Below are positions 40,953-50,486 of a stretch of 64,000 nucleotides of DNA, piece by piece. Position 1 is the stretch's first letter, and every line of letters starts with the position of its first letter. The DNA is from Pedobacter ginsengisoli (GTDB taxonomy: Bacteria; Bacteroidota; Bacteroidia; Sphingobacteriales; Sphingobacteriaceae). The notes beneath the pieces were generated by a model. The model was given only the letters and a program-made list of their open reading frames with translations, made no database searches and was not told where the DNA came from. The stretch spans positions 1,550,001-1,614,000 of the forward strand of contig NZ_JASSYX010000001.1 in NCBI RefSeq assembly GCF_030244015.1. Reading direction: 5' to 3'. Both the position numbers and the translations under genes were made by a program.

Positions 40953-42326
40953 TTAGCTGATGTACACGGTTTTGATGTTTACAAACTCCTGAATGCCAAA
41001 CATGCCCAGTTCACGACCGTACCCCGATTGATTGGTACCGCCAAAGGGGAGCCGGGGGTCGGACTTCACGAAAGTGTTGACAAAACATGCCCCGGCATTT
41101 AACCGCTTTCTGGCAATCTCTTCGCCTAAGGCAATATTGGCAGTGAAGACAGCAGCACCCAGACCAAACTTGGTATCGTTGGCTATTCTGATGGCGTCTT
41201 CTGTATCTTTTGCCGTTATGATCAATGCTACAGGTCCAAATAACTCTTCCCGGTAGGCAGGCATGTGTTTCTTGATTCCAGTTAGAATGGTAGGTGTATA
41301 AAAGGCGTGGCTCCCTTTAAAATCGGGAATCTGACCTCCAAGCAAACATTTTGCACCTGCTTTTATGTTATCCAGCACTTGCCGGTGCAATTCATCTCTA
41401 AGGTCTTTACGTGCCATCGGCCCAAGATCAGTGCCAGGGTCACAGGGGTCTCCGGTTACTTTCGACGACATTTCCAGTTTGAACAGCTTTAGGAACTCCT
41501 TTTCAACCTTTTTGACCAGGATAAACCGCTTGGCCGCAATACAGCTTTGGCCGTTGTTGATCAGTCTGCTTTGCGCACAGATCTTCGCCGCGTTTCTCAG
41601 ATCGGCATCTTCCAGCACGATATACGGATCACTGCCGCCAAGTTCCAGAACTGTCTTTTTCAGTTGTTTTCCGGCTTGCTGTGCCACCTGGATTCCTGCT
41701 TCGGTGCTGCCGGTAAGCGTTACGGCTTTGATCAGCGGATGTTTGATCATATCTTTGACTACGCCGCTGTTGATCAGCAAAACGCTGAAGACATTTTGAG
41801 GGACGCCTGCTTCGGTGATAAGTTTCTCTATAGCCAGCGCACAACCGCTCACGTTTGATGCATGTTTGAGTACGCCGCAATTGCCCGCCATAAGGGCAGG
41901 AGCAAGGAACCTGAATAACTGCCAGAAGGGAAAGTTCCATGGCATAATGGCGAGTACGACACCCAAAGGCTGGAAACTTACATAGCTTTTGCTGGCTTCT
42001 GTGGGGACGACCTGGTCTTTTAGGAAATCTTTAGCATTTGCTGCATAATAATGACATACTGAAGCACACTTTTCAATTTCTTCTATTCCTCCTTTTATGG
42101 GTTTACCCATTTCGTTTGCCATAAGGGCTGCAAGGGTACGTTTTCGTAAAATAAGCAGTCCGGCGACGTTGTGCAGGAGTTTTGCCCGCTCGGTAAATGT
42201 AGTCTCTTTCCAATGTGTCCAGGCGGCGTGTGCCTTTTCGATTTTTTGGTTGGCCTGCTTCAAAGTGTGCGCTTTGTATGCTTTGATCAGCTTGCCGCTG
42301 ACTGGATTAATAGATTGAATATTCAT
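40953..42326 (-). CDS. NAD(P)-dependent succinate-semialdehyde dehydrogenase-like aldehyde dehydrogenase
   Basis: The protein has 457 residues from the ATG at 42326 (frame open two codons further to TTG). ALDH motifs: MPWNFPFWQL (cofactor), TGSTEAGIQVAQQAG, catalytic Glu in LELGGSDP, and catalytic Cys in NNGQSCIAAKR. The C-terminal PFGGTNQSGYGRELG resembles succinate-semialdehyde dehydrogenases of the Bacteroidota type. It oxidises succinate semialdehyde or another aldehyde; exact substrate inferred. Confidence 0.88.
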   Translation of the reverse strand: MNIQSINPVSGKLIKAYKAHTLKQANQKIEKAHAAWTHWKETTFTERAKLLHNVAGLLILRKRTLAALMANEMGKPIKGGIEEIEKCASVCHYYAANAKDFLKDQVVPTEASKSYVSFQPLGVVLAIMPWNFPFWQLFRFLAPALMAGNCGVLKHASNVSGCALAIEKLITEAGVPQNVFSVLLINSGVVKDMIKHPLIKAVTLTGSTEAGIQVAQQAGKQLKKTVLELGGSDPYIVLEDADLRNAAKICAQSRLINNGQSCIAAKRFILVKKVEKEFLKLFKLEMSSKVTGDPCDPGTDLGPMARKDLRDELHRQVLDNIKAGAKCLLGGQIPDFKGSHAFYTPTILTGIKKHMPAYREELFGPVALIITAKDTEDAIRIANDTKFGLGAAVFTANIALGEEIARKRLNAGACFVNTFVKSDPRLPFGGTNQSGYGRELGMFGIQEFVNIKTVYIS

Positions 42327-42517
42327 GATCAAATTGTCTTATTTAAGGCTTTATCAAGGATTAACAAATTGCTTCAGTAGTCGGTTTAGTTGTTAAGATT
42401 TTATGTTAAAAATTCCCAACGTATGGGCATCTACTTAAAAGTGCATGAAATTTGTCGAATGAACGCAATATATTGAATCATATTTGTGGATTTGAGGTAA
42501 AATTTGAGTGATAATCG

Positions 42518-42525
42518 TACTTTTG
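42518..42525 (+). promoter_or_regulatory. -7 box (TACTTTTG) of mqo
   Basis: TACTTTTG matches TAnnTTTG and lies 15 nt before the mqo ATG; TTTG at 42491-42494 is a possible -33 element with a long 23-nt spacer. Confidence 0.5.
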
Positions 42526-42540
42526 CAAAAAATTTCAATA

Positions 42541-44043
42541 ATGACTCCAAAATACAGTAATACAGAAGAATCGGTTGATGTGATTTTAATTGGCGCAGGC
42601 ATCATGAGTGCTACTTTAGGTGTTTTGCTAAAGGAATTGCAACCGGATCTGAGTATTGAAATTTTTGAGCGCCTGGATGTGGCGGCAGCTGAAAGTTCAG
42701 ATGCCTGGAATAACGCCGGAACAGGGCATTCAGCATTTTGCGAACTTAATTATACACCGCAAATAGCCGATGGAACTGTTGAGACTAAAAAGGCTGTGGC
42801 AATAGCTGAGTCTTTTGAGGTGTCGAAACAATTCTGGTCTTTTCTAGTCAATAGTAATCTTGTTGATTCCCCCGAGTCATTTATAAAAAGCATTCCGCAC
42901 ATGAGTTTTGTATGGGGCGCTGAAAATGTAGAATTTCTAAAAACGAGATACAATAACCTTCAGAAAAGCAATTTGTTTAAAGGAATGGTTTATTCTGAAG
43001 ATCCGGGCCTGCTGGCGGAATGGATGCCCCTTGTGATGGAGAAAAGGGACCCGGCAGAAAAAGTGGCCGCAACAAAAATGGCTTTGGGCACCGACGTAAA
43101 CTTTGGGTCACTGACCAGGATGATGTTTAACGAGTTGCAAAAAAGAGAATATATAAACCTGTATTTTGACCATGAGGTTCGGAAACTGAAACAAAAGAAT
43201 GGTCTGTGGGAGGTAAAGGTAAAAGACCAGGCGACCGGCAAAAAGCGGATCGTGAAAGCCAAATTTGTGTTTATTGGCGCAGGAGGTGGATCATTGCCGT
43301 TGCTGGAGAAATCAGGCATTCCGGAAGGAAATGGTTTTGGTGGATTTCCCGTAAGCGGCCAATGGTTAAAATGTGTGAATCCTGAGGTGATAGCAAAACA
43401 CAATGCGAAGGTTTATGGCAAAGCATCTGTAGGAGCACCTCCAATGTCGGTACCGCACCTGGATACCAGGATGATAGACGGAAAAAAAGCGCTGCTGTTT
43501 GGCCCTTATGCTGGTTTTTCAACGCGTTTCTTAAAACACGGTTCTTTACTGGATCTGCCTTTGTCCATAAAAGTAAATAACATCAGGCCTATGATCTCTG
43601 CCGGACTCGACAACTTGCAGCTGACCAAATATTTGATTGACCAGGTGAGACAGTCGCCCGAAGATCGTTTGGAAGCGCTGAAGGAGTATCTGCCAACCGC
43701 TAAAATGGAAGACTGGGAGCTGGAAACCGCAGGACAGCGTGTACAGGTGATAAAAAAAGATGAAAAACATGGTGGGATACTGGAGTTTGGTACCGAAGTG
43801 GTTACCGCTGCAGATGGATCTATCGCTGCTTTGCTCGGGGCATCGCCGGGTGCTTCCACAGCGGTCTCAATTATGATCACTTTGATGGAGCGCTGTTTTA
43901 GTAAAAAGCTCAAAACTACAGAATGGCAGAAAAAGCTGAAGGAGATGATTCCTTCGTACGGGGAGAAACTAAGCGGCAATGCTGAGTTGACGCAGCAAAT
44001 AAGGACCGAAACTACCCGGGTACTGAAATTGAAGGCTGAATAA
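42541..44043 (+). CDS. mqo: Malate:quinone oxidoreductase
   Basis: The protein has 500 residues from the ATG at 42541, after a TAnnTTTG box. N-terminal FAD motif VILIGAGIMSATLGVLLKEL. Family blocks: ERLDVAAAESSDAWNNAGTG, FVFIGAGGGSLPLLEKSGIP, FGPYAGFSTRFLKHGS, and the C-terminal LGASPGASTA. It is a peripheral membrane flavoenzyme oxidising malate to oxaloacetate with electrons to quinone, in place of or beside malate dehydrogenase. Confidence 0.96.
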   Translation: MTPKYSNTEESVDVILIGAGIMSATLGVLLKELQPDLSIEIFERLDVAAAESSDAWNNAGTGHSAFCELNYTPQIADGTVETKKAVAIAESFEVSKQFWSFLVNSNLVDSPESFIKSIPHMSFVWGAENVEFLKTRYNNLQKSNLFKGMVYSEDPGLLAEWMPLVMEKRDPAEKVAATKMALGTDVNFGSLTRMMFNELQKREYINLYFDHEVRKLKQKNGLWEVKVKDQATGKKRIVKAKFVFIGAGGGSLPLLEKSGIPEGNGFGGFPVSGQWLKCVNPEVIAKHNAKVYGKASVGAPPMSVPHLDTRMIDGKKALLFGPYAGFSTRFLKHGSLLDLPLSIKVNNIRPMISAGLDNLQLTKYLIDQVRQSPEDRLEALKEYLPTAKMEDWELETAGQRVQVIKKDEKHGGILEFGTEVVTAADGSIAALLGASPGASTAVSIMITLMERCFSKKLKTTEWQKKLKEMIPSYGEKLSGNAELTQQIRTETTRVLKLKAE

Positions 44044-44166
44044 ACAGGAACGTAACTTAACATTGGTATACGGGTGTATTGCCTCCAGGCATGTGGCATA
44101 CATTATGCTGTATACTAACATATTTGAAACAATTGTTAAGGTTTAAACGTTTAATCATTAAACAAA

Positions 44167-46593
44167 ATGCCTCGTTGGTCTAAAATAGCGCTTAAAATAT
44201 TTGGTATTCTTATTGGCCTTGTCCTGATTGTTTACATCGCTGCAGCGACATATGTAACGGTAAATAAGAAAAAACTGCTCGTCAGTATTACCAAGGAACT
44301 CAACAAAAACCTGGACGGTTCGATGACCATTGAAAGTATGGACCCCACCTTTCTGGGTGGATTCCCCGGGGTTTCTGTTAAACTGAAAAATGTCCTGTTA
44401 AAGGATAAGCTCTGGAATCAGCATAAGCATACATTGCTGACAGCCGGGGATCTTGAAGTCGCATTGAACACGATCGGTTTGCTGAGTGGTACAATTGAGA
44501 TCAAAAAGATCGGGATTGACAATGCTGCAATTTACCTGTTTACAGACAGCAACGGCTATAGCAATACGTCTGTCTTCAGGAAGAAAAACAAAACAAAAAA
44601 GGAGCCTGACAATGAAGAAAGTTCATCCATGGAGATCGGAAAATTTATGCTGAAAAATGTAAATTTTATTATGGATAACCAGCGGGGACATAAGCTGTTT
44701 GAATTTGTAATAGATGACCTGACTGGCAAAGTTGACTACTCCTGGTCGGACTGGGAGGCCGATATCCGGCTGAAAGCTTTTGCGAAAAACCTTGCTTTTA
44801 ACACACGCCGAGGTAGCTTTATAAAAGACAAGTTGCTGGATGGACTTTTTAAGATTAAATATACTGATGGTAATGGGCTGATCAATGTTACACCAAATAG
44901 ATTGGTTATTGGAAAAGATCCTTTTATCATTGGTGCCATTTTCGATACTTCAAAAGACAATACGGATTTTAAGATCAATATAGAGGTTAAAGAGGTTTTG
45001 TGGAGAAATGCATCGGCATTGCTGGCACCAAATATTACCAATAAGCTGAATATGTTTAACCTTGACAGACCGATCGATGTGTTTTGTACCATTGCAGGTG
45101 ATATGGGGCCGGGAGGAGAGCCGGGGATTAATGTAAAAGCAATTGTTAAAAATAACGTATTGACCACACCGGGAGGAGTGGTTGATGAGTGCAGCTTTAC
45201 TGGAATGTTTACCAATAATTTTGTTAACGGCAGAGGTTTGACCGATGCAAATTCTGCTATCAAATTATATGGTTTTAAGGGAAAGTATAAAGAACTGCCA
45301 TTTTCCGTTGATACTACTTCCATTAATGATCTGGACAACCCGATTGCAACGGGCGTATTCCGGTCTAAGTTTGATATTGCCAAACTGAACAACGTGATCG
45401 GGGACAATATGCTAAAATTTGGCAATGGGACGGCAGAGGTTGAGCTGGCTTATAAGGCAGACATTGTGAACTTTGTGTTGACCAAACCCTACGTTAAAGG
45501 AACTATAGATATTAAACAGGGGGATGTTACTTATGTTCCCCGCAAGGTTAGTTTTAAGAATACCGATATTTCCCTCAATTTCACCGATCATGACCTTTTC
45601 ATTAAGAACATCAGACTTCAAACAGGAAGGAGCGTGGTGCTAATGGATGGCAGCATACGAAATTTTCTAAATCTATATTATAATGCACCGGAGAAGATTC
45701 AGCTGAACTGGAAGATTAGGAGCCCGCAGATCTACCTGGAAGAGTTTCTCGGCTTTTTGGGGACCAGAAAACCAAAAGCTAAAAAAAGATCACCGAAATC
45801 AAACTTCTCCGATAACCTGAATGAGGCCTTTGAAAAGAGCCAGGTCAATATGAATGTCAAAGTAAATAAAGTGTATTACAAAAAGTTTCTGGCAACGAAC
45901 GCAAATGCTGACCTGCTGCTTTCTGAATCCGGAATAGCGATAAGGAATGTAATTGTGCAGCATGCGGGGGGCTCACTTAAACTAGGTGGCGGGGTAACTC
46001 AAAAGCGGGATATCAATAGATTTACCCTGAATGCTATTTTAAGTAATGTTGACATCAAACACTTCTTTTATGCGTTCGACAACTTTGGTCTGAAGTCTTT
46101 GACCTCTAAAAACCTGGGTGGATATCTCTTCTCAAAAACAAACATTACAGGCATGATCAGTGAGCAGGGGAAATTACTGCCTAAATCTCTTACGGGAAGC
46201 GTGGTCTTTGACCTGAAGAACGGCGCGCTGGTCAATTTTGAGCCGGTGAAAAATGCAGGAAAATTTGCGTTTCCATTCAGAAATCTTGACAATATTACAT
46301 TCAGTAATCTGAACGGGAAATTTGATATTAATGGAGAAAAAGTGATCATAAATCCAATGCAGATCAGTTCAAGTTTGATCAATATGGACATAGCAGGGGT
46401 GTATTCCATGGGCAGCGGAACAAATATTGAACTGGATGTCCCATTGAGAAATCCTAAAAAAGACCAAGATATTACGGATAAGAGACAAATAAAAGAGCGG
46501 AGAATGAAAGGAATTGTCTTACATTTACTGGCAACCGACGGCGAGGACGGCAAGATTAAAATCAAGCTGAACCGCAACCGTAATAAAACTTAA
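44167..46593 (+). CDS. AsmA-like envelope protein
   Basis: The protein has 808 residues: one N-terminal membrane helix (about 9-30), then a long beta-rich repeating body typical of AsmA/YhdP-like bridge proteins, with SMDPTFLGGFPGVSVKLKNV near residue 60 and a C-terminal SLTGSVVFDLKNGALVNFEP. Family members span the periplasm and influence lipid transport or outer-membrane assembly. The basic C-terminus (KIKLNRNRNKT) ends the protein. The next gene begins 15 nt later. Confidence 0.85.
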   Translation: MPRWSKIALKIFGILIGLVLIVYIAAATYVTVNKKKLLVSITKELNKNLDGSMTIESMDPTFLGGFPGVSVKLKNVLLKDKLWNQHKHTLLTAGDLEVALNTIGLLSGTIEIKKIGIDNAAIYLFTDSNGYSNTSVFRKKNKTKKEPDNEESSSMEIGKFMLKNVNFIMDNQRGHKLFEFVIDDLTGKVDYSWSDWEADIRLKAFAKNLAFNTRRGSFIKDKLLDGLFKIKYTDGNGLINVTPNRLVIGKDPFIIGAIFDTSKDNTDFKINIEVKEVLWRNASALLAPNITNKLNMFNLDRPIDVFCTIAGDMGPGGEPGINVKAIVKNNVLTTPGGVVDECSFTGMFTNNFVNGRGLTDANSAIKLYGFKGKYKELPFSVDTTSINDLDNPIATGVFRSKFDIAKLNNVIGDNMLKFGNGTAEVELAYKADIVNFVLTKPYVKGTIDIKQGDVTYVPRKVSFKNTDISLNFTDHDLFIKNIRLQTGRSVVLMDGSIRNFLNLYYNAPEKIQLNWKIRSPQIYLEEFLGFLGTRKPKAKKRSPKSNFSDNLNEAFEKSQVNMNVKVNKVYYKKFLATNANADLLLSESGIAIRNVIVQHAGGSLKLGGGVTQKRDINRFTLNAILSNVDIKHFFYAFDNFGLKSLTSKNLGGYLFSKTNITGMISEQGKLLPKSLTGSVVFDLKNGALVNFEPVKNAGKFAFPFRNLDNITFSNLNGKFDINGEKVIINPMQISSSLINMDIAGVYSMGSGTNIELDVPLRNPKKDQDITDKRQIKERRMKGIVLHLLATDGEDGKIKIKLNRNRNKT

Positions 46594-46608
46594 TAATCTC
46601 TAAAAATT

Positions 46609-47019
46609 ATGAAACGTAATGCAACAGCCGTTTGGAATGGCACAATTAAAGAAGGCTCAGGCCACCTCACCACAGACAGTAAAGTTCTTGAAAAGACACA
46701 GTATTCTTTCAACAGCAGGTTTGCAGAAGGAATTGGCACCAATCCTGAAGAGTTAATGGCTGCAGCGCATGCAGGTTGTTTTACAATGAAACTAAGCGCT
46801 GACCTTACCGAAGCTGGTTTCAACCCGACCTCATTAGAAACTAAAGCTACGGTGTCTTTAGATAATGGTGTGATTACCAGCTCACATTTGGTATTGCAGG
46901 CTAGTATTCCGGGTATTGAGAATACGCAATTTCAGGAAATAGCTGCCGGAGCAAAAGCAAATTGCCCCGTGAGCAAGGCTTATAATGTTGATATACAACT
47001 CGAGGCAAACCTATTGTAA
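46609..47019 (+). CDS. osmC: OsmC-family peroxiredoxin
   Basis: The protein has 136 residues. The two catalytic cysteines are in AAAHAGCFTMKLS and KANCPVSKAY. GIGTNPEELMAAAHAGCF is the family signature; the sequence is closer to OsmC than Ohr. It reduces organic hydroperoxides. It is likely cotranscribed with the AsmA gene and ends at a strong terminator. Confidence 0.94.
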   Translation: MKRNATAVWNGTIKEGSGHLTTDSKVLEKTQYSFNSRFAEGIGTNPEELMAAAHAGCFTMKLSADLTEAGFNPTSLETKATVSLDNGVITSSHLVLQASIPGIENTQFQEIAAGAKANCPVSKAYNVDIQLEANLL

Positions 47020-47037
47020 GAAATCTTATAAATAAAT

Positions 47038-47079
47038 AAAAAATCCTCCTGTTTTATCAATAAGCAGGAGGATTTTTTT
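47038..47079 (+). terminator. Intrinsic terminator after osmC
   Basis: A-run plus TCCTCCTG (47038-47051) pairs with CAGGAGGA plus T-run (47065-47079) over a 13-nt loop. A textbook terminator, usable on both strands. Confidence 0.92.
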
Positions 47080-47158
47080 ATGGGTCTTTTATGGTTGGAC
47101 GCCGTAATTTATCTATTTTCGGAATCTCTAATCAAAAAACTAATAATAAACGTAAAAA

Positions 47159-48193
47159 ATGGCCAAGTCAATACTTGTTCTAAAACTGGGCTCAGCTTCT
47201 ATTACAACCCCAAAGGGTGAAATTGATGAAACAATAATAGCGGACATCACCCGGCAGGTTGCAATGCTTTCAGCTGATCACCATCTGATACTGGTTTCTT
47301 CCGGTGCAGTGGCGGCAGGTAAAAAATATATCCAAAATTACAAAGGGAAGATCAGTGAAAGAAAGGCGGCGGCGGCGATAGGAAACCCTTTGCTGCTTGG
47401 TACGTATGCCAAACACTTTGAAAAATATAAAGTGGCGATAGCACAAAGTTTGTGTGAAAGGCAACATTTCTCTAACAGGACACAGTTTTTACAGCTAAAG
47501 GAAACTTATGAAGAGCTCTGGAAAAATGGGGTGATCCCAATTGCAAATGAAAACGATGTGGTCAGCAATCTGGAACTAAAATTTTCGGATAATGATGAGC
47601 TCGCAACTTTGCTGGGTGTGGGTTTTGGTGCTTCGCTGATTCTGCTTGGTACCTCAGTGCCCGGTGTTCTGGACGCAGATGGAAAAGTGGTGGATAAAAT
47701 TAAATCCATTGACAATGACATCTTCTCGCTGGCGAATAAGAAGACCTCGGAAGTGGGGCTGGGGGGGATGACTTCTAAGCTAACCTTTGCACACCTCGCA
47801 TCCACTATGGGTATAAAAGTGGTTATATTCGGGGTTCGTACCCCAGATGGAATATTGAAAGCAGTGAAAGGCGAAACGGGTACAGAGTGTACACCGAAGA
47901 ATTCATCCATTTCTTCCAGAAATAAATGGCTGGCAAGTGGAAGTCTGGTGACCGGGAGGTTAGTAATTGATGATGGTGCCTGTGAGGCCATAAGAAAGAG
48001 GAAAAGCTTGCTGGCAGTAGGTGTTAAATCTATTATTGCCGATTTTGCAGATGGAGAGATCTTTGAGATTACAGACCCGGAAAATAATATTGTAGCGGTT
48101 GCCAGGGCAAAGGTATCATCAAATGCAATTACTAAAAATTCAAAACAGCATAACCTGGAGATAGCCAATGCCAGCGATATTGTGATATTATAA
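47159..48193 (+). CDS. proB: Glutamate 5-kinase
   Basis: The protein has 344 residues. The amino-acid-kinase domain has VLKLGSASIT, LVSSGAVAAGKK, ANENDVVS and SDNDELATLLG; the linker reads GLGGMTSKLTFAHLAS. A C-terminal PUA-like domain covers about 265-344. It phosphorylates glutamate, the first step of proline synthesis. The Lys/Gly at LGSAS differ slightly from the usual KxGS, but the site is intact. proA follows after 6 nt. Confidence 0.95.
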   Translation: MAKSILVLKLGSASITTPKGEIDETIIADITRQVAMLSADHHLILVSSGAVAAGKKYIQNYKGKISERKAAAAIGNPLLLGTYAKHFEKYKVAIAQSLCERQHFSNRTQFLQLKETYEELWKNGVIPIANENDVVSNLELKFSDNDELATLLGVGFGASLILLGTSVPGVLDADGKVVDKIKSIDNDIFSLANKKTSEVGLGGMTSKLTFAHLASTMGIKVVIFGVRTPDGILKAVKGETGTECTPKNSSISSRNKWLASGSLVTGRLVIDDGACEAIRKRKSLLAVGVKSIIADFADGEIFEITDPENNIVAVARAKVSSNAITKNSKQHNLEIANASDIVIL

Positions 48194-48199
48194 GATATA

Positions 48200-49447
48200 A
48201 TGGAATCTATCCAAGAACAGTTGATTAATGCAAAGAATGCACGGAAGTCCATATCTGGTCTGAACGATGCAGAGAAGCAGCAAATACTTCAGCGGCTTGC
48301 TGCTGTGATTATGGACCATACTGATGAGATCATCGCAGAAAATGTTAAGGACAGACAGAAGATGGACCCTGCGGATCCTAAACTGGACCGTCTCGTGTTG
48401 AATGCAGAAAGAATAGCAGGGCTGTCTGAGAGTCTAATCGATGTTTCAAATCTTGCTGATCCTACAAATGTGCTGCTTTCTGAAAATACAATGAGCAATG
48501 GACTGTTCATTCAAAAAAAAACTGTAGCACTTGGTGTTGTTGGGGTAATTTACGAATCCAGACCTAATGTAACTATCGATGTGGCCGCGTTATGCATCAG
48601 GTCTGGTAACGTATGTTTACTCAGGGGCGGCCAGGATGCGGACCATACCAATAAATATATAGTTGGCCTTATACGGGATGTATTACTGGAGTTCGGACTG
48701 GACAGGAATATCGTACAGCAGTTACCGGCAGACAGGAAGTATATTTTAGACATACTCCATGCAGAGAAATATATAGACGTAGTTATTCCGCGCGGCTCTA
48801 ACCAGCTTATCGAGTTTGTCCGCAATAATGCACTGGTGCCTGTAATTGAAACAGGGGCTGGTGTGTGCCATACTTATGTAGAGAAAACAGCGGTTATAGA
48901 TGATGCTGTCAGGGTTGTTGTCAATGCAAAGGTATCCCGTCCGTCTGTGTGTAATGCACTTGATACGGTTTTGGTGGACAGAGAAATCGCAGCTTTTTTT
49001 TTAAAAAAGCTGGCGCCTTTGTTTATTCCATATAATGTAGAGATATTTGCCGATGAAGATTCTTATAAGTTGTTGCACAGTATGAATTATCCTTTATTGA
49101 ACCTGGCAGCACCGGAAGATTACGGGAGAGAGTTTTTGGACTTCAAATGCTCGTTAAAGATAATGGACAGTACAGAGCAGGCATTAGGCCATATTTCGGA
49201 ATTTTCGTCTAAACATTCAGAAGCTATAATTACCCAGGATATGGAGAAAGCTGAAAATTTCTTAAACCAGGTAGATGCGGCGGCTGTATATCTGAATGCT
49301 TCAACAAGGTTTACCGATGGCCAGGTATTTGGCCTGGGTGCCGAAATAGGAATATCAACACAAAAACTTCACGCGCGTGGTCCCTTCGCCCTTGAAAAAT
49401 TAGTTACAGAAAAATGGATTATAAAAGGAGAGGGGCAAACGAGATGA
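48200..49447 (+). CDS. proA: Glutamate-5-semialdehyde dehydrogenase (gamma-glutamyl phosphate reductase)
   Basis: The protein has 415 residues. Signatures: VGVIYESRPNVTIDVAALC, LRGGQDADHTN (a variant of the usual GGKEA), PRGSNQLIEFVR, catalytic Cys in ETGAGVCHTYV, and FGLGAEIGISTQKLHARGP. It reduces gamma-glutamyl phosphate to the semialdehyde that cyclises towards proline. Its last 4 nt overlap a LacI-type gene, an unusual companion. Confidence 0.95.
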   Translation: MESIQEQLINAKNARKSISGLNDAEKQQILQRLAAVIMDHTDEIIAENVKDRQKMDPADPKLDRLVLNAERIAGLSESLIDVSNLADPTNVLLSENTMSNGLFIQKKTVALGVVGVIYESRPNVTIDVAALCIRSGNVCLLRGGQDADHTNKYIVGLIRDVLLEFGLDRNIVQQLPADRKYILDILHAEKYIDVVIPRGSNQLIEFVRNNALVPVIETGAGVCHTYVEKTAVIDDAVRVVVNAKVSRPSVCNALDTVLVDREIAAFFLKKLAPLFIPYNVEIFADEDSYKLLHSMNYPLLNLAAPEDYGREFLDFKCSLKIMDSTEQALGHISEFSSKHSEAIITQDMEKAENFLNQVDAAAVYLNASTRFTDGQVFGLGAEIGISTQKLHARGPFALEKLVTEKWIIKGEGQTR

Positions 49448-50460
49448 AACCTACATCAATAAAAGACATTGCCCATATGGCCAGTGTATCTATCACTACG
49501 GTATCATTCATAGTGAATGGAAAAGCGGAACAAATGCGCATTAGCAAAAAGGTGATCGAGCGTGTTCAGGCGATTATCGACGAATGTGATTTCGTCCCTA
49601 ATCAGGTAGCCCGCAGTTTGAGGACAGGTAATACCAAGACGATCGGGCTGATCGTAGAAGATATTTCAAATCCTTTTTTTGGCAGTATAGCCAGGAAAAT
49701 AGAAGATAAAGCTTATAAAAAGGGCTATAAGATTAGTTATTCGAGTACAGAAAATGATCCGGTTAAAGCAAAAGAACTGATCGAGATGTTTAAATCAAGA
49801 CAGGTAGATGCCTATATCATAGCACCTGTTCCCGGAATTGAAAGTGACATTAAACAGCTGCTTGCCGAGAAGATACCTGTTGTGATCTTTGACAGGAACC
49901 TTGCAGATCTTGAAGTCAATTTTGTGGTGGTAGATAACTTCAATGGCACTTACATGGCCACAAAACATCTGATAGACAAAGGCAAAAAAAATATAGCTTT
50001 TGTGACCGTTGATGTACATGTGGATCAAATGAACAATCGTTTTTATGGTTACGAAAAAGCGCTTGAAGATCATAGAATCCCATATAATGAGCGGATCTAC
50101 TCTGAAATATCGTTTGACAGTAATGATGACAATACAAATGCCCAGCTGATGCTTTTGTTTAAAAAGAATCCGGAGATTGATGCTGTGCTGTTTTCTACTA
50201 ACTATCTGGCGATAAAAGGTCTGGGTGTATTAAAGCAGATCAATAAACCTATTAATGATGATTTTACGATTGTATCCTACGACGACCACGATGTGTTCCG
50301 TTTGCATACTCCTCCAATCAGCGTAGTAGACCAGCCGATTGAAGAAATAGCGGAAAGGATTATTGATATTGTATTGCATGAACTCATGTCAGGAAGTAAG
50401 AGTTCCGCAAAACATGAGATCAGTAAGATCACATTGCAGCCTCATTTTATTGAAAGATGA
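49444..50460 (+). CDS. LacI-family transcriptional regulator
   Basis: The protein has 338 residues from the ATG at 49444, inside the proA stop (ATGA overlap). The N-terminal HTH is SIKDIAHMASVSITTVSFIV; the hinge and periplasmic-binding-like core follow (TKTIGLIVEDISNPFFGSIA, then SYDDHDVFRLHTPPISVVDQP). It probably binds a sugar or nucleotide ligand. Translational coupling to proBA is odd, as no sugar genes adjoin except the convergent phosphoglucomutase. Confidence 0.93.
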   Translation: MKPTSIKDIAHMASVSITTVSFIVNGKAEQMRISKKVIERVQAIIDECDFVPNQVARSLRTGNTKTIGLIVEDISNPFFGSIARKIEDKAYKKGYKISYSSTENDPVKAKELIEMFKSRQVDAYIIAPVPGIESDIKQLLAEKIPVVIFDRNLADLEVNFVVVDNFNGTYMATKHLIDKGKKNIAFVTVDVHVDQMNNRFYGYEKALEDHRIPYNERIYSEISFDSNDDNTNAQLMLLFKKNPEIDAVLFSTNYLAIKGLGVLKQINKPINDDFTIVSYDDHDVFRLHTPPISVVDQPIEEIAERIIDIVLHELMSGSKSSAKHEISKITLQPHFIER

Positions 50461-50486
50461 TTTAGAGGGGTTAAACCTCTAAATCA
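50458..50486. terminator. Hairpin spanning the lacI and pgm stop codons
   Basis: TGATTTAGAGG (50458-50468) pairs perfectly with CCTCTAAATCA (50476-50486) over a 7-nt loop. The first base triplet is the lacI stop codon, and the pgm stop (50471-50473) is in the loop. T-runs are weak, so it acts as a bidirectional 3' structure at best. Confidence 0.6.
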
